Assembly: GCF_004000885.1 (NCBI RefSeq)
Contig: NZ_BIMC01000012.1
Span: forward strand, 121,993-185,992
Length of the DNA stretch: 64,000 nt
Source of the DNA: Paenibacillus glucanolyticus NBRC 15330
GTDB taxonomy: Bacteria > Bacillota > Bacilli > Paenibacillales > Paenibacillaceae
Direction: 5' to 3'
A program made the position numbers and the translations under genes. Shown here piece after piece: positions 45,555-53,599 of this stretch. Under the pieces are notes generated by a model. It was given only the letters and a program-made list of their open reading frames with translations, was not told the DNA's origin and did not search any database. The first letter of the stretch is position 1. Every line of letters begins with the position of its first letter.

Positions 45555-46316
45555 TCATTTTCGGTCCGTATCAAATGTAAGAATCGGCTTCAGGAGTGAT
45601 GCTTCGTTGTATTTCAACAGCCCCACCTCGATACACAGCTCCATCAACTTATGAATTCCGTTGAATTGCTGGCGATTCCGCTGATGAATGATGGACAGCG
45701 CTTCACGCACCAATTTCCTGGCCTGATCGATACTCTGATGTTCTACGGCTTGGATAATTTCTTTAATTCGCTCCAGATAGTACACGGTTCTCCGAAGCGA
45801 ACGAATCAGCAAAATCTGCCGGACATGCGATGGAGTATAGAGCCGGTAGCCATTCTCGGGATTTCGATCCGGGGTTAACAGCCCTTCTCTCTCCCAATGC
45901 CGTATGGCAGACGATTCCACATTGGTCAGTTCGGCAGCTTCGCCGATCGTCATGTGGGCTTTGAGCTTTTTCTCCTGGATGAGATTAAGGTCGGGATTCT
46001 CAAGCAGAGCAAGCGTTTCATCGGCAATATTCTTCTCCTGCTGCAGCCTGACCTGCTCCCCGTTTGCAAGCCAGAAGGCTTCATCCATCTCTTGTTTCTG
46101 GATGTGGCGAAGCACCTCATAAGTCACCGCAAAACCGAAACCGGGGAACATGGCACGCAGACACCGAAAGTAGGCCAGATGAGTCTGCGTATATAAACGA
46201 TATCCGTTCTCGCTACGTTCAGGAGAGGGCACCACTCCCCAAGATTCATAATGCCGTAAAGCACTGGTACTGATTTGCAGCTCCTTCGCAATATCTTTTG
46301 GCTTGAGGTAATGCAT
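45555..46316 (-). CDS. Regulator with two tandem MerR DNA-binding domains
   Basis: The 253-residue protein contains two complete MerR winged helices. The first is at 1-70 (LKPKDIAKELQISTSALRHY and ENGYRLYTQTHLAYFRCLR), the second at 122-190 (MTIGEAAELTNVESSAIRHW and ENGYRLYTPSHVRQILLIRS). A helical linker joins them, and a short helical tail follows in place of a drug-binding domain. One chain could thus hold a full operator that normally needs a dimer, or a dimer could bridge two operators. A palindromic AACCTTT/AAAGGTT site lies 60 nt upstream of its start. Confidence 0.88.
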   Translation of the reverse strand: MHYLKPKDIAKELQISTSALRHYESWGVVPSPERSENGYRLYTQTHLAYFRCLRAMFPGFGFAVTYEVLRHIQKQEMDEAFWLANGEQVRLQQEKNIADETLALLENPDLNLIQEKKLKAHMTIGEAAELTNVESSAIRHWEREGLLTPDRNPENGYRLYTPSHVRQILLIRSLRRTVYYLERIKEIIQAVEHQSIDQARKLVREALSIIHQRNRQQFNGIHKLMELCIEVGLLKYNEASLLKPILTFDTDRK

Positions 46317-46376
46317 GGCGTTCCCTCCTCGATTGGGATTGAGAGCCTACTTTACCAGAATCGCAAGCCATTGGCA

Positions 46377-46395
46377 AACCTTTAATTAAAAGGTT
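46377..46395. promoter_or_regulatory. Candidate operator of the tandem MerR regulator
   Basis: AACCTTT and AAAGGTT surround a 5-nt AATTA centre. A related ACCT/AGGT dyad follows within 20 nt. It is upstream of a possible minus-strand promoter (TTGCCA, 17 bp, TAAAGT) for the regulator. Confidence 0.45.
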
Positions 46396-46537
46396 GAAGT
46401 ACCTCGGAAAGGTTATGAATTGAACTCCTCGGGATCGCTTGGGTTTGGTGCTTAACATCTTCTCACTTGCATCAATGTTGTATATTGGTGGGTACAGAGA
46501 TGAATTGACTCTATTCGAACACAACGGGAGGATGATC

Positions 46538-46855
46538 ATGATGAACGTACACATAACTCAAGAGTCTCCAAAGAGCAAAGAATATATTTTACTCCATCCC
46601 GGAGTCATCATCAGCATTTTTTCATTTACTCAAGTCTACAGTCATCCCCGTCATCGCCACGCTTACCCTTTCAGGCAGAGGCAGCTCTTTTCGGACATCC
46701 ACATCATGCGACATATGCGTATATATCGTTTGGCGCGGGTTCACCTCGGACAGCAGCTGTGCCGCTTCCTTCATATCATAAACGGAGCGCGACTCGAATA
46801 TCGCGGTTTCATGAACAAAACTTGTCCCGAGGACAAGCAGGTCAAGGCCTTTTAA
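46538..46855 (+). pseudogene. Possible truncated gene with an intact start
   Basis: GGGAGG lies 6 nt before ATG 46538, and MMNVHITQESPKSKEYILLH reads as a protein N-terminus. Only about 28 codons lie in free sequence; after that the frame runs antisense through the end of the neighbouring MBL gene to 46855 and is unlikely to be real. It may be the stub of a gene once driven from the MerR operator region. The gap of 305 nt otherwise holds only that operator. Confidence 0.28.
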
Positions 46856-47407
46856 AGGCTCCTTTTCCGCCGGGCTCAGATTAATCGAATCCGAATTGTA
46901 CACCCATGTATACTCGCCTTTCTGGAGCCGGTATGCGTAGGAGTAACCGTTCTTGCCATGATTCACCTTCCAGCAGGAAATCTCCCAACCGCCCAATGTG
47001 ATGCCGTCATCCACAGCTGTCATCTCCATCTGCCGCGGAAGCCATGGATACTGCCGCACAATCTGTTCAAGCACGTCGGCAGGAGCATATAACCGACCTT
47101 TCTCCCCCAGCCATCTGCAGGCATCGCTCCATTCCGGCAGACCGCCGATGTGATCAAAGTGAGCGTGGGTAATCAGCATATCCCTCATCTTCCGCTTGCC
47201 GAGCCTTTCCATCATAAAGCGCCAGTCCGGACCGCAATCAATCATAAAAGACGCTTCGCCACACTCCACCATCACCGAGGAGCGAAGACGCCGATTCACA
47301 CCCGTATTCCGTGCTTCCGTGCATACCTCGCAGTCGCAATATACCCGTGGAACGCCCATTGCATCCCCGGTTCCCAAAAAAGTTAACGTATCCCCGCTCA
47401 CACGCAT
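46622..47407 (-). CDS. PhnP-like MBL-fold hydrolase
   Basis: The protein begins TLTFLGTGDAMGVPRVYCDCEVC, the PhnP/RNase Z-like opening with the pair of Cys, then LITHAHFDHIGG (HxHxDH) and ends with IYTHMSHDVD. In the C-P lyase pathway PhnP hydrolyses cyclic ribose phosphates, but no phn genes are here, so the substrate is open. ATG 47407 is given; GTG 47403 (MSGDTLTFLG) has better spacing from GTGGGGA, and a longer frame begins at TTG 47446. Confidence 0.85.
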   Translation of the reverse strand: MRVSGDTLTFLGTGDAMGVPRVYCDCEVCTEARNTGVNRRLRSSVMVECGEASFMIDCGPDWRFMMERLGKRKMRDMLITHAHFDHIGGLPEWSDACRWLGEKGRLYAPADVLEQIVRQYPWLPRQMEMTAVDDGITLGGWEISCWKVNHGKNGYSYAYRLQKGEYTWVYNSDSINLSPAEKEPLKGLDLLVLGTSFVHETAIFESRSVYDMKEAAQLLSEVNPRQTIYTHMSHDVDVRKELPLPERVSVAMTGMTVDLSK

Positions 47408-47724
47408 TCCCCACTTTCTTTTATTGAAATCCCATATCGGTATCAAACCTGGTCATTCTTCAGTATGACTGGCTGGCACTGGTTCATCACGATAAGCAGC
47501 ATATTAGATTAACTACGCATGCTGAAGCAGCAGGACGAACCAGTTCGATTGAAATCAGCATGATTGAACAAGCGCTAGGGGACCAGTCCGATTCTAGCAG
47601 TAGGAACCCGCATTAGGATTCTCCTCGACCTGCATTTTACAGCCTGATTCCTCGTTAGATTCCTTAAACAAGCTAGAGGCATCTTGTTAAGAAACCCGGT
47701 CCCCTTATTGTATAAGTGCAAGGA
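47408..47724. other. Intergenic stretch without a recognised gene
   Basis: This gap, which lies upstream of the PhnP-like gene, shows no frame with a ribosome site and no recognisable family sequence. It should contain the promoter of the PhnP-like gene. I see no repeat or mobile-element end. Confidence 0.5.
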
Positions 47725-47762
47725 GAAAAAACAAAGACCGCCCGGATCATATCCGAGCGGTC
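47725..47762 (-). terminator. Terminator after the TIR cassette
   Basis: On the minus strand GACCGCTCGGAT pairs with ATCCGGGCGGTC, followed by TTTGTTTTTTC. Confidence 0.85.
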
Positions 47763-47807
47763 ACTTGTCATTCCCAATCCTATAATGTCGCTAAGAATAG
47801 CAATTCA

Positions 47808-48041
47808 TTAAGCAAATGAGGGCTTATTATCGTCAACAGCTCCGCTGATGACCTTGACGTATTTCTTATCTACACCTTCCACAGAAGGACCCACATATAC
47901 ACTGTTCTTGCTCTGGCGCCTTACCGAGCGCTTCCTTGATTTCAGCGTACTCATCATCGGTACCGGTCCCCGAACCACCCAGCTGCCATTGGTGGACCCC
48001 TGCGGATGACCTGACGTTCTCTTCTTCTCATTCCTGCTCAC
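47808..48041 (-). CDS. Small protein of unknown type coupled to the TIR-like gene
   Basis: GTG 48041 overlaps the TGA of the TIR-like gene (GTGA), and GGAGGGG lies 7 nt upstream, so it is translated by coupling. The 77-residue product has a basic middle (TLKSRKRSVRRQSK) and a calmer C-terminus (VYVGPSVEGVDKKYVKVISG). I do not recognise it. The middle third looks more coding in another frame, where it reads GTGTDDEYAEIKEALGKAPE with typical codons. Two compensating frame changes, or two base errors, would give a different protein. It could be a regulator or partner of the TIR protein. Confidence 0.6.
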   Translation of the reverse strand: MSRNEKKRTSGHPQGSTNGSWVVRGPVPMMSTLKSRKRSVRRQSKNSVYVGPSVEGVDKKYVKVISGAVDDNKPSFA

Positions 48042-49066
48042 GACGAATCCCCTCCAACTAAATGCCTGATGGTACGAAGCAGCTCACGATTCTGTTCGAC
48101 AACCTCCGCGAGATCTTCATCCGAAAGAATCTCATGTCCCGTGAAATGAACGGACAATACATGATTTACTCCTAAAGGATAGCAGAACACATACACCTGC
48201 GCAACTTCCTCTTCGTGATAAAATGCCCATTTTCCACTATTATAGACATCAATCACGTAAATAGACTGGTTACTTGGCGAGCGTTCCTCTTTCCCGTCGA
48301 ACGGGAAATACCTTCCTCTACCTACATTACCCCCAATTTGGGCAATGCCTTCATCTCTGCGTCCCCAAAAAGCGGCACCGGTCACCCTAAAGTCCCCTGC
48401 AGCCGGCGGGAGTAAGGAGTTTCGGACGGCTTCACTCAGTGCATGATATTTTTCAGCTTCATCGATCACATGCACATTTCGATTATATTCCCAGAAAAAA
48501 TGCAGCACGCTTTGCTTGCGCCGAAGCTCTGCATCCTTCTGCTCAATCACGGTGCTCGGGTTGTTGTAGAATCCTTCGGTTTCTATGGCATTTAGAATAT
48601 GTCCGCATGCAACGTCAACGGCTGATTTGTAATCGTCATCGCTTCGCAATTCATACTCAAGCAGCGTAATACCCTGGAGGTCGGAAAGAAGATGATAATC
48701 CTTAACAATAACATCCTGAACAGACATGCTGTCTGGCTCCACCTGATCCGGAATGATGCAGTACACCCTTCGTCGCCCAAGCCTTCCCCAGTACAGTCCC
48801 ATCTCGAACAACGTGTTGTCACGGGTCACAAATACATGTTTGCCTCGAATGAGTGCCACATCATCCGGAGAAAAGACGAACACACCAAAATCACTGGACG
48901 CAAGCTGCTTCTCCAAAGCTTCCATCGTATACATATTCGCCCCGAACGTACCGCCGTACCAAGGTGTCACTTGCGCGGATCGCTTGATCTGTTCGTGGAT
49001 CGCCCTTGCATACTTGATGGCCTCTCTGGAAGAACCTATGAATAAATTCGGCTTCGGTATGGTCAT
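48038..49066 (-). CDS. TIR-like (Cap12/PCTIR-type) nucleotide-binding protein with unassigned C-terminal domain
   Basis: The N-terminal 150 residues match the TIR-like domain used by CBASS and Pycsar effectors (PF10137 type): LFIGSSREAIKYARAIHEQI, the WYGGTFG turn, FGVFVFSPDDVALIRGK and RDNTLFEMGLYWGRLGRRR. The glutamate in LFEMGLYWG (Glu88) is the expected NAD-cleaving residue. Residues from about 165 to the end form a separate domain (VLHFFWEYNRNVHVIDEAEKY; SIYVIDVYNSGKWAFY), possibly a GAF-like sensor, which I cannot name. No cyclase, SAVED or STING partner is nearby. AGGA lies 7 nt before ATG 49066; GTG 49072 is an alternative. Role in phage defence is inferred from the family. Confidence 0.85.
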   Translation of the reverse strand: MTIPKPNLFIGSSREAIKYARAIHEQIKRSAQVTPWYGGTFGANMYTMEALEKQLASSDFGVFVFSPDDVALIRGKHVFVTRDNTLFEMGLYWGRLGRRRVYCIIPDQVEPDSMSVQDVIVKDYHLLSDLQGITLLEYELRSDDDYKSAVDVACGHILNAIETEGFYNNPSTVIEQKDAELRRKQSVLHFFWEYNRNVHVIDEAEKYHALSEAVRNSLLPPAAGDFRVTGAAFWGRRDEGIAQIGGNVGRGRYFPFDGKEERSPSNQSIYVIDVYNSGKWAFYHEEEVAQVYVFCYPLGVNHVLSVHFTGHEILSDEDLAEVVEQNRELLRTIRHLVGGDSS

Positions 49067-49178
49067 AGGCACATCCTATTCTCCCTTTGTTATACATTTT
49101 AGTCTTATTCGACCATTATAACAAAGTTGCCTATATTTGGGTGAAAATAATGGCAGGCGCATGTTGGTACATTATATG

Positions 49179-50459
49179 CTAAGGTCGCAAAACAGACCCC
49201 ATAAATAACCATGTGCCTGTGTCCCGATCTTCAATGGCAAAGAAAAAAGGGCGGTTGATCTTCATCACGACCGGCTGGGCAGGCGGCTCGGCACTTTCCG
49301 TTATTCCCACCGCCGTAACCGCTGCGGCCTTTGTCCCTTTTTCACTTACATCCACAATGATTTTGTGCTGGACATGATCGATCCAAAATCCATCACCTTC
49401 TTCAGCCATATTGCTAAAATCAGCTTCGCCTGCATCAAATGCCTTGACCATTCCCAGTCCTCTTAGTGCATCCGGAAGTTCGAAGCTCTGTTCCAGCTTG
49501 AATTTGGGCAGGTCAAGTCGAACGGTCTCAAACGAGTAATCGTCCTTCCAGACGGACGTATCCTTCCACAGCAGCTGATGCAGCTCATCCATGGAGGAGG
49601 ACACCTTCGGAAGGATGACCAGCATATGCATACGGCCGTCTCCGTAAGGAATGCGAACAGCCTGCCAGGACTCTCCTTCTTTGTAACTATACTGTCCTTC
49701 CCGCTTCATCATCGGAACTTTTTGAATGCTGCCGTCAGCAAGCGTGAATGCTTCATCCACCGTATGCGCAGGGTCAAATTCATCCATCCATCCACCGTTA
49801 AAATAAATAGCATTGATCAAGACCGCAACACCGCCTGGTGGATCCTCATAGATGGCAGGAATCATACCGCCGGTTTTATCATATACCCACTTGTTTATCG
49901 CCTTCAGCGCATCACCGCTTTTCAGATCCGTCTCCACAACCTCCGCACCATAACCGTCCTTTACGGCTTTCAAATAGGCTTCCTTCAACTTGAGGCCTGG
50001 CCGGTGCCAGACGGAGTTGGCCACGTTCAGCTCGACGCCGCCCCCGTTCTCCAGCAATGACCGCAGCTGGCGGTTCCCTTCGTTGATATCAGCCGTCTTC
50101 ATGCCCTTCCAGCCAAGCATGTCAGACATCTCGGCTGCTGTATCACCGGCTGTGCCATTATAGGCAAGTGCCAAGGCTTGCGTAATGCTGTATGGAGAGA
50201 TAATTAGATTATCACTCGTATACTCAGGATTATCCGATAACGCCTGGTGCAATCGTAAACCAAAAGCATTTTGCGCGTTCATCATGCCGGTATCTACCTT
50301 GCCTAATACCTCTTTGCGTTCATTGACCGACAATTCCTTCGCTTTGGGCTGCTGTGGCGCGCTCCCTTGGGGTTCCCCTTGCTGTAACCCACTATCCTGA
50401 GCGCAAGCCGTAAGCCCGAGAAGCAAGCATAGACCTATTAATACCTGCCTTTTTCGCAT
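49179..50459 (-). CDS. Serpin-family lipoprotein
   Basis: The 426-residue product has a lipoprotein signal (lipobox LTAC, Cys19), a Gln/Pro linker, and a complete serpin domain: NLIISPYSITQALALAYNGTAG, NSVWHRPG, INAIYFNGGW and NRPFFFAIEDRDTGTWLFMG. The reactive loop hinge reads EKGTKAAAVTAVG, small residues as in inhibitory serpins, with the scissile bond near ITESA. It should trap a serine or cysteine protease outside the cell. ATG 50459 follows GGGGGAC by 6 nt. About 110 nt separate it from the TIR gene, so it may or may not share its transcript. Confidence 0.93.
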   Translation of the reverse strand: MRKRQVLIGLCLLLGLTACAQDSGLQQGEPQGSAPQQPKAKELSVNERKEVLGKVDTGMMNAQNAFGLRLHQALSDNPEYTSDNLIISPYSITQALALAYNGTAGDTAAEMSDMLGWKGMKTADINEGNRQLRSLLENGGGVELNVANSVWHRPGLKLKEAYLKAVKDGYGAEVVETDLKSGDALKAINKWVYDKTGGMIPAIYEDPPGGVAVLINAIYFNGGWMDEFDPAHTVDEAFTLADGSIQKVPMMKREGQYSYKEGESWQAVRIPYGDGRMHMLVILPKVSSSMDELHQLLWKDTSVWKDDYSFETVRLDLPKFKLEQSFELPDALRGLGMVKAFDAGEADFSNMAEEGDGFWIDHVQHKIIVDVSEKGTKAAAVTAVGITESAEPPAQPVVMKINRPFFFAIEDRDTGTWLFMGSVLRP

Positions 50460-50645
50460 ATCCTTGTCCCCCTTCAATATTATATTCTTTGTCTATCTGC
50501 TATTGACGGGACCCATACACCTAATGTTTCATATAAAGGTTCATTTATCCAAATTTAGTTGCAATCCACTTCATCACCGATACAATAAAGAGATGGGATC
50601 CTCCATCATTAACCAAGACAGCCAGAACGAAAGGAGCTTCTACAT

Positions 50646-51263
50646 ATGCAAAAAATTCGTCTTGAAGGCAATAAAGTTACGCTCCGATCCAGAAAGCCCG
50701 ATGATACACCGGTTCTATATAATCTGATCTATGGCACGGAAAATCCGGAATGGAAAAAATTCGACGCTCCCTACTTTCCATTAAAGAAGATTTCCTACGA
50801 GATTTTTGAAACCCAATGGAACGCGGATTTCGAGACAGATCAATTCCCGGGTGATCTGCTCATTGAAGCTAATGGACAAACGATTGGCATTGTCACCTTC
50901 TATTGGGAGCATGAAGCCTCGCGCTGGCTGGAAGCAGGCATCCTGATCTACGATCCGAGCCATTGGAGCGGCGGATATGGTACGGAGGCACTGTCGCTGT
51001 GGATTGAATGTTTATTCCAGCATCTCAACATTGCCCGGGTCGGTATTACGACGTGGTCCGGCAATCCGAGAATGATGCGCTGCGCAGAGAAGGTTGGCAT
51101 GCAGCTTGAAGGCCGCATGCGGAAGTGCCGATATTACGCAGGCGTCTACTACGATTCCATTCGTATGGGCATTCTGCGAGAGGAATGGGAAGCACAAAAG
51201 GTAGCTTGTGTAACCGCATCGAATGACCCATCTACAAAAACTTCGGGAGTACATGCTGAATAG
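50646..51263 (+). CDS. GNAT-family N-acetyltransferase (RimJ/RimL type)
   Basis: The 205-residue protein opens IRLEGNKVTLRSRKPDDTPVL and has YDPSHWSGGYGTEALSLWIECL as the acetyl-CoA loop, with NPRMMRCAEKVGMQLEGRMR near the end. It most resembles spermidine/ribosomal-protein acetyltransferases of this fold; the target is unknown. AAAGGAG lies 9 nt before ATG. It diverges from the serpin gene. Confidence 0.87.
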   Translation: MQKIRLEGNKVTLRSRKPDDTPVLYNLIYGTENPEWKKFDAPYFPLKKISYEIFETQWNADFETDQFPGDLLIEANGQTIGIVTFYWEHEASRWLEAGILIYDPSHWSGGYGTEALSLWIECLFQHLNIARVGITTWSGNPRMMRCAEKVGMQLEGRMRKCRYYAGVYYDSIRMGILREEWEAQKVACVTASNDPSTKTSGVHAE

Positions 51264-51310
51264 GGACACAGCCAGACGATTATCCGCACCTTGGATTAGC
51301 ATACAAATGA

Positions 51311-51352
51311 AACGAGCTGTCCCAGGGTCTCCCGGGACAGCTCGTTTTTTTT
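51311..51352 (+). terminator. Rho-independent terminator after the GNAT gene
   Basis: AACGAGCTGTCCC pairs with GGGACAGCTCGTT, followed by a run of T. Confidence 0.9.
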
Positions 51353-51444
51353 ATAAAGGTATGTTCATAGGCGCTGCAAACTCAAACATGATCATGGCGG
51401 ATCTGTTTATTCAACGTATCCCATGAATTCCATGTCAACTGGCA

Positions 51445-52503
51445 TTACAATCCCGCCAGCACCTGATACCAGACGCCCCGCCTCGAATAAAGCGTCTCTC
51501 GTACCTGATCCCATCCGCCCAGGTACTCAATGTCGAATAACCCCGGCGGGTTAGCAAACTGATGCTTGGTCTGTGCAAGCACCGACTCCTCAACCGGGCG
51601 GAAGCCATATTTGACGAATATGTTCTGGGCCTCCGGAGTACGCAGGTAATCCACGAAGGCAGCCGCCACATCCTGGTTGCCGTGCTTATCAGCGAATCGC
51701 TCCACAACTGCAGCGGGATTCTCAATCAGCATCGTATGCTCCGGCACAACGATGTCGTACTGGACGCCTTGGGCGATTCGGGCAAGCAGCTCGTTCTCAT
51801 ACGTAACGATAACATCCCCAACCCCATATTCAAACGCCGCCATGGACGCGCGCCCGCTTTTATCCAGCGATTCCACATTGCGGTGCACCGCTTCAAGAAA
51901 AGCCTTCGCTTGAGCAGGATCGCGCTTTCCGTTCTCTTCCGATTGCTTCAAGCCTGCGCCATAGATTGCGTTAATGTCCCACTGTGCGCCGCCGGAGGTT
52001 TTCGGATTCGGATACAGCACCTTCACGTCTGATCTCGTCAGGTCGTCAAAATCCTGTATCCCTTTTGGATTCCCCTCACGGGTGCCCAGAACAACAATGG
52101 AGCGTGTCACCATTCCGCTGTAAGGCTGAGACTTCCATTCCGGGTCCACAAGCCCTGACCTGACCAGCTTGTCTACATCCCCTTCCATGGCGAGCAGCGT
52201 AACGTCTGCTTCAAATCCGCCTGTGATGGCACGAGCCTGCGTTCCGGAGGCTTCGTATGATTCCTGAAAGTTAATGATTTCGCCCGTCTGTTCCTTCCAT
52301 TCCGCCTGAAAAGCGGGAATGATCTCGGACATGGCATCTCTAACGACGCTGTAAGCACCAAGCACCAGCGTTCTCTCACCTGACGGTGATGTCACTTCTT
52401 CACCAGCCGGATCGTCACTGGCGCATCCTGCTACGAGAAGACTGAAGAGAAGCGCCATGCCAGCCAGCAGGAATGAGGTGCGTTTTATATTTAAGATCCG
52501 CAT
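51445..52503 (-). CDS. sbp: Sulfate-binding lipoprotein of the sulfate ABC transporter
   Basis: The product has a lipoprotein signal (lipobox VAGC, Cys27) and the Sbp/CysP fold: LVLGAYSVVRDAMSEIIPAFQ, QESYEASGTQARAI, DVKVLYPNPKTSGGAQW and TYENELLA. It delivers sulfate or thiosulfate to CysTW. ATG 52503 follows AAGGGAAG by 7 nt; the longer frame to 52533 has no such site. It is the last gene of the operon, while in many relatives the binding protein comes first. Confidence 0.92.
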   Translation of the reverse strand: MRILNIKRTSFLLAGMALLFSLLVAGCASDDPAGEEVTSPSGERTLVLGAYSVVRDAMSEIIPAFQAEWKEQTGEIINFQESYEASGTQARAITGGFEADVTLLAMEGDVDKLVRSGLVDPEWKSQPYSGMVTRSIVVLGTREGNPKGIQDFDDLTRSDVKVLYPNPKTSGGAQWDINAIYGAGLKQSEENGKRDPAQAKAFLEAVHRNVESLDKSGRASMAAFEYGVGDVIVTYENELLARIAQGVQYDIVVPEHTMLIENPAAVVERFADKHGNQDVAAAFVDYLRTPEAQNIFVKYGFRPVEESVLAQTKHQFANPPGLFDIEYLGGWDQVRETLYSRRGVWYQVLAGL

Positions 52504-52533
52504 GAATCCACTTCCCTTCGGAGTATTAAACAA

Positions 52534-53598
52534 TCAGATCATAATCGGCATCGGATCAACCTTCAGACGGTTCTCCTCAATCCAGCTGTGGTCGTCATTG
52601 AAAAGATAAGCCCGGTGAACGAGGACACGAACCTCCTGGCCCGGCTGCAGCGTCTCCTTTTCCAGGGAACGGTAGGTGATCAGCTTATGTCCTTTAACCT
52701 CCACCTCCACCAGCCATTCACTGCCGCGAAAATGCAGATGACGGACAACGCCCGTCTCGGTTGCCGACAGCACGCTGAAGTCATGCTCGCTCCCAATCTC
52801 GATATATTCCGGACGAATAAGTGCGCGCGTTGCATTCTTATTAGCTGCTGCCTCAAATCCCTTCAGCTCGGCAGCACTCGATATGACCGTAGATTCGCCA
52901 ATGAATGAAGCGACAAACGGAGTTTTCGGTTCCTTATAAATATCCCAGGGCGTACCCTTCTGCTCAACTCTCCCCTGATTAATAATCATAATCTCATCCG
53001 CTACTTCAATCGCCTCATCCTGGTCATGGGTCACAAAAATCGACGTAATGCCGACCCGCTCGATCAGCTCGCGAAGCCAGGAACGCAGCTCTTGACGGAT
53101 TTTTGCATCAATCGCGGCAAACGGTTCGTCCAATAATAGCAGCTGCGGCTCCGGTGCAAGCGCTCTGGCAAAGGCCACACGCTGGCGCTGACCGCCTGAT
53201 AACTGGTGCGGATAGCGGCTCTCGAAACCTTTTAGCCCGGTCAGCTCCACCAATTCCGTTACCCTGTCTTTAATTTGGGCCTTGGATGCCTTCTTCACCT
53301 TCAAGCCAAACGCGATGTTGTCAAATACGGTCATATGCTTAAACAAGGCATAGTTCTGAAATACAAAGCCTATTCCACGCTCTTGGGGCGGCAGATCATT
53401 GACCACCTGACCATGAAAGGAAATTTGCCCGGAGTCGGGATTCTCAAGCCCGGCCAGCATGCGCAGAATGGACGTTTTACCACCGCCGCTGGGTCCCAGC
53501 AGTCCAATCAGATGTCCCTTCTCAATCTCAAAGCTGACATTCTTTACGGCATGAAACGTACCGAAGTGCTTGTTCAGATCGCGAACTTCCACATGCAT
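52534..53598 (-). CDS. cysA: Sulfate ABC transporter ATPase
   Basis: The 354-residue ATPase has Walker A LLGPSGGGKTS, signature LSGGQRQRVAFARALA, Walker B LLLLDEPFAAID and the switch histidine in FVTHDQDEA. A TOBE-type C-terminal region follows (FSVLSATETGVVRHLHFRGS). ATG 53598 is preferred because the in-frame ATG at 53610 abuts AAAGG. It begins 1 nt after the cysW stop and continues to sbp after 30 nt. Confidence 0.93.
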   Translation of the reverse strand: MHVEVRDLNKHFGTFHAVKNVSFEIEKGHLIGLLGPSGGGKTSILRMLAGLENPDSGQISFHGQVVNDLPPQERGIGFVFQNYALFKHMTVFDNIAFGLKVKKASKAQIKDRVTELVELTGLKGFESRYPHQLSGGQRQRVAFARALAPEPQLLLLDEPFAAIDAKIRQELRSWLRELIERVGITSIFVTHDQDEAIEVADEIMIINQGRVEQKGTPWDIYKEPKTPFVASFIGESTVISSAAELKGFEAAANKNATRALIRPEYIEIGSEHDFSVLSATETGVVRHLHFRGSEWLVEVEVKGHKLITYRSLEKETLQPGQEVRVLVHRAYLFNDDHSWIEENRLKVDPMPIMI

Positions 53599-53599
53599 A

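Noticed and set aside
47808..49066. TIR cassette as a full CBASS or Thoeris system
   Set aside because: No cyclase, CD-NTase, ThsA-like or SAVED gene is in the surrounding window, so only a stand-alone TIR system can be proposed.
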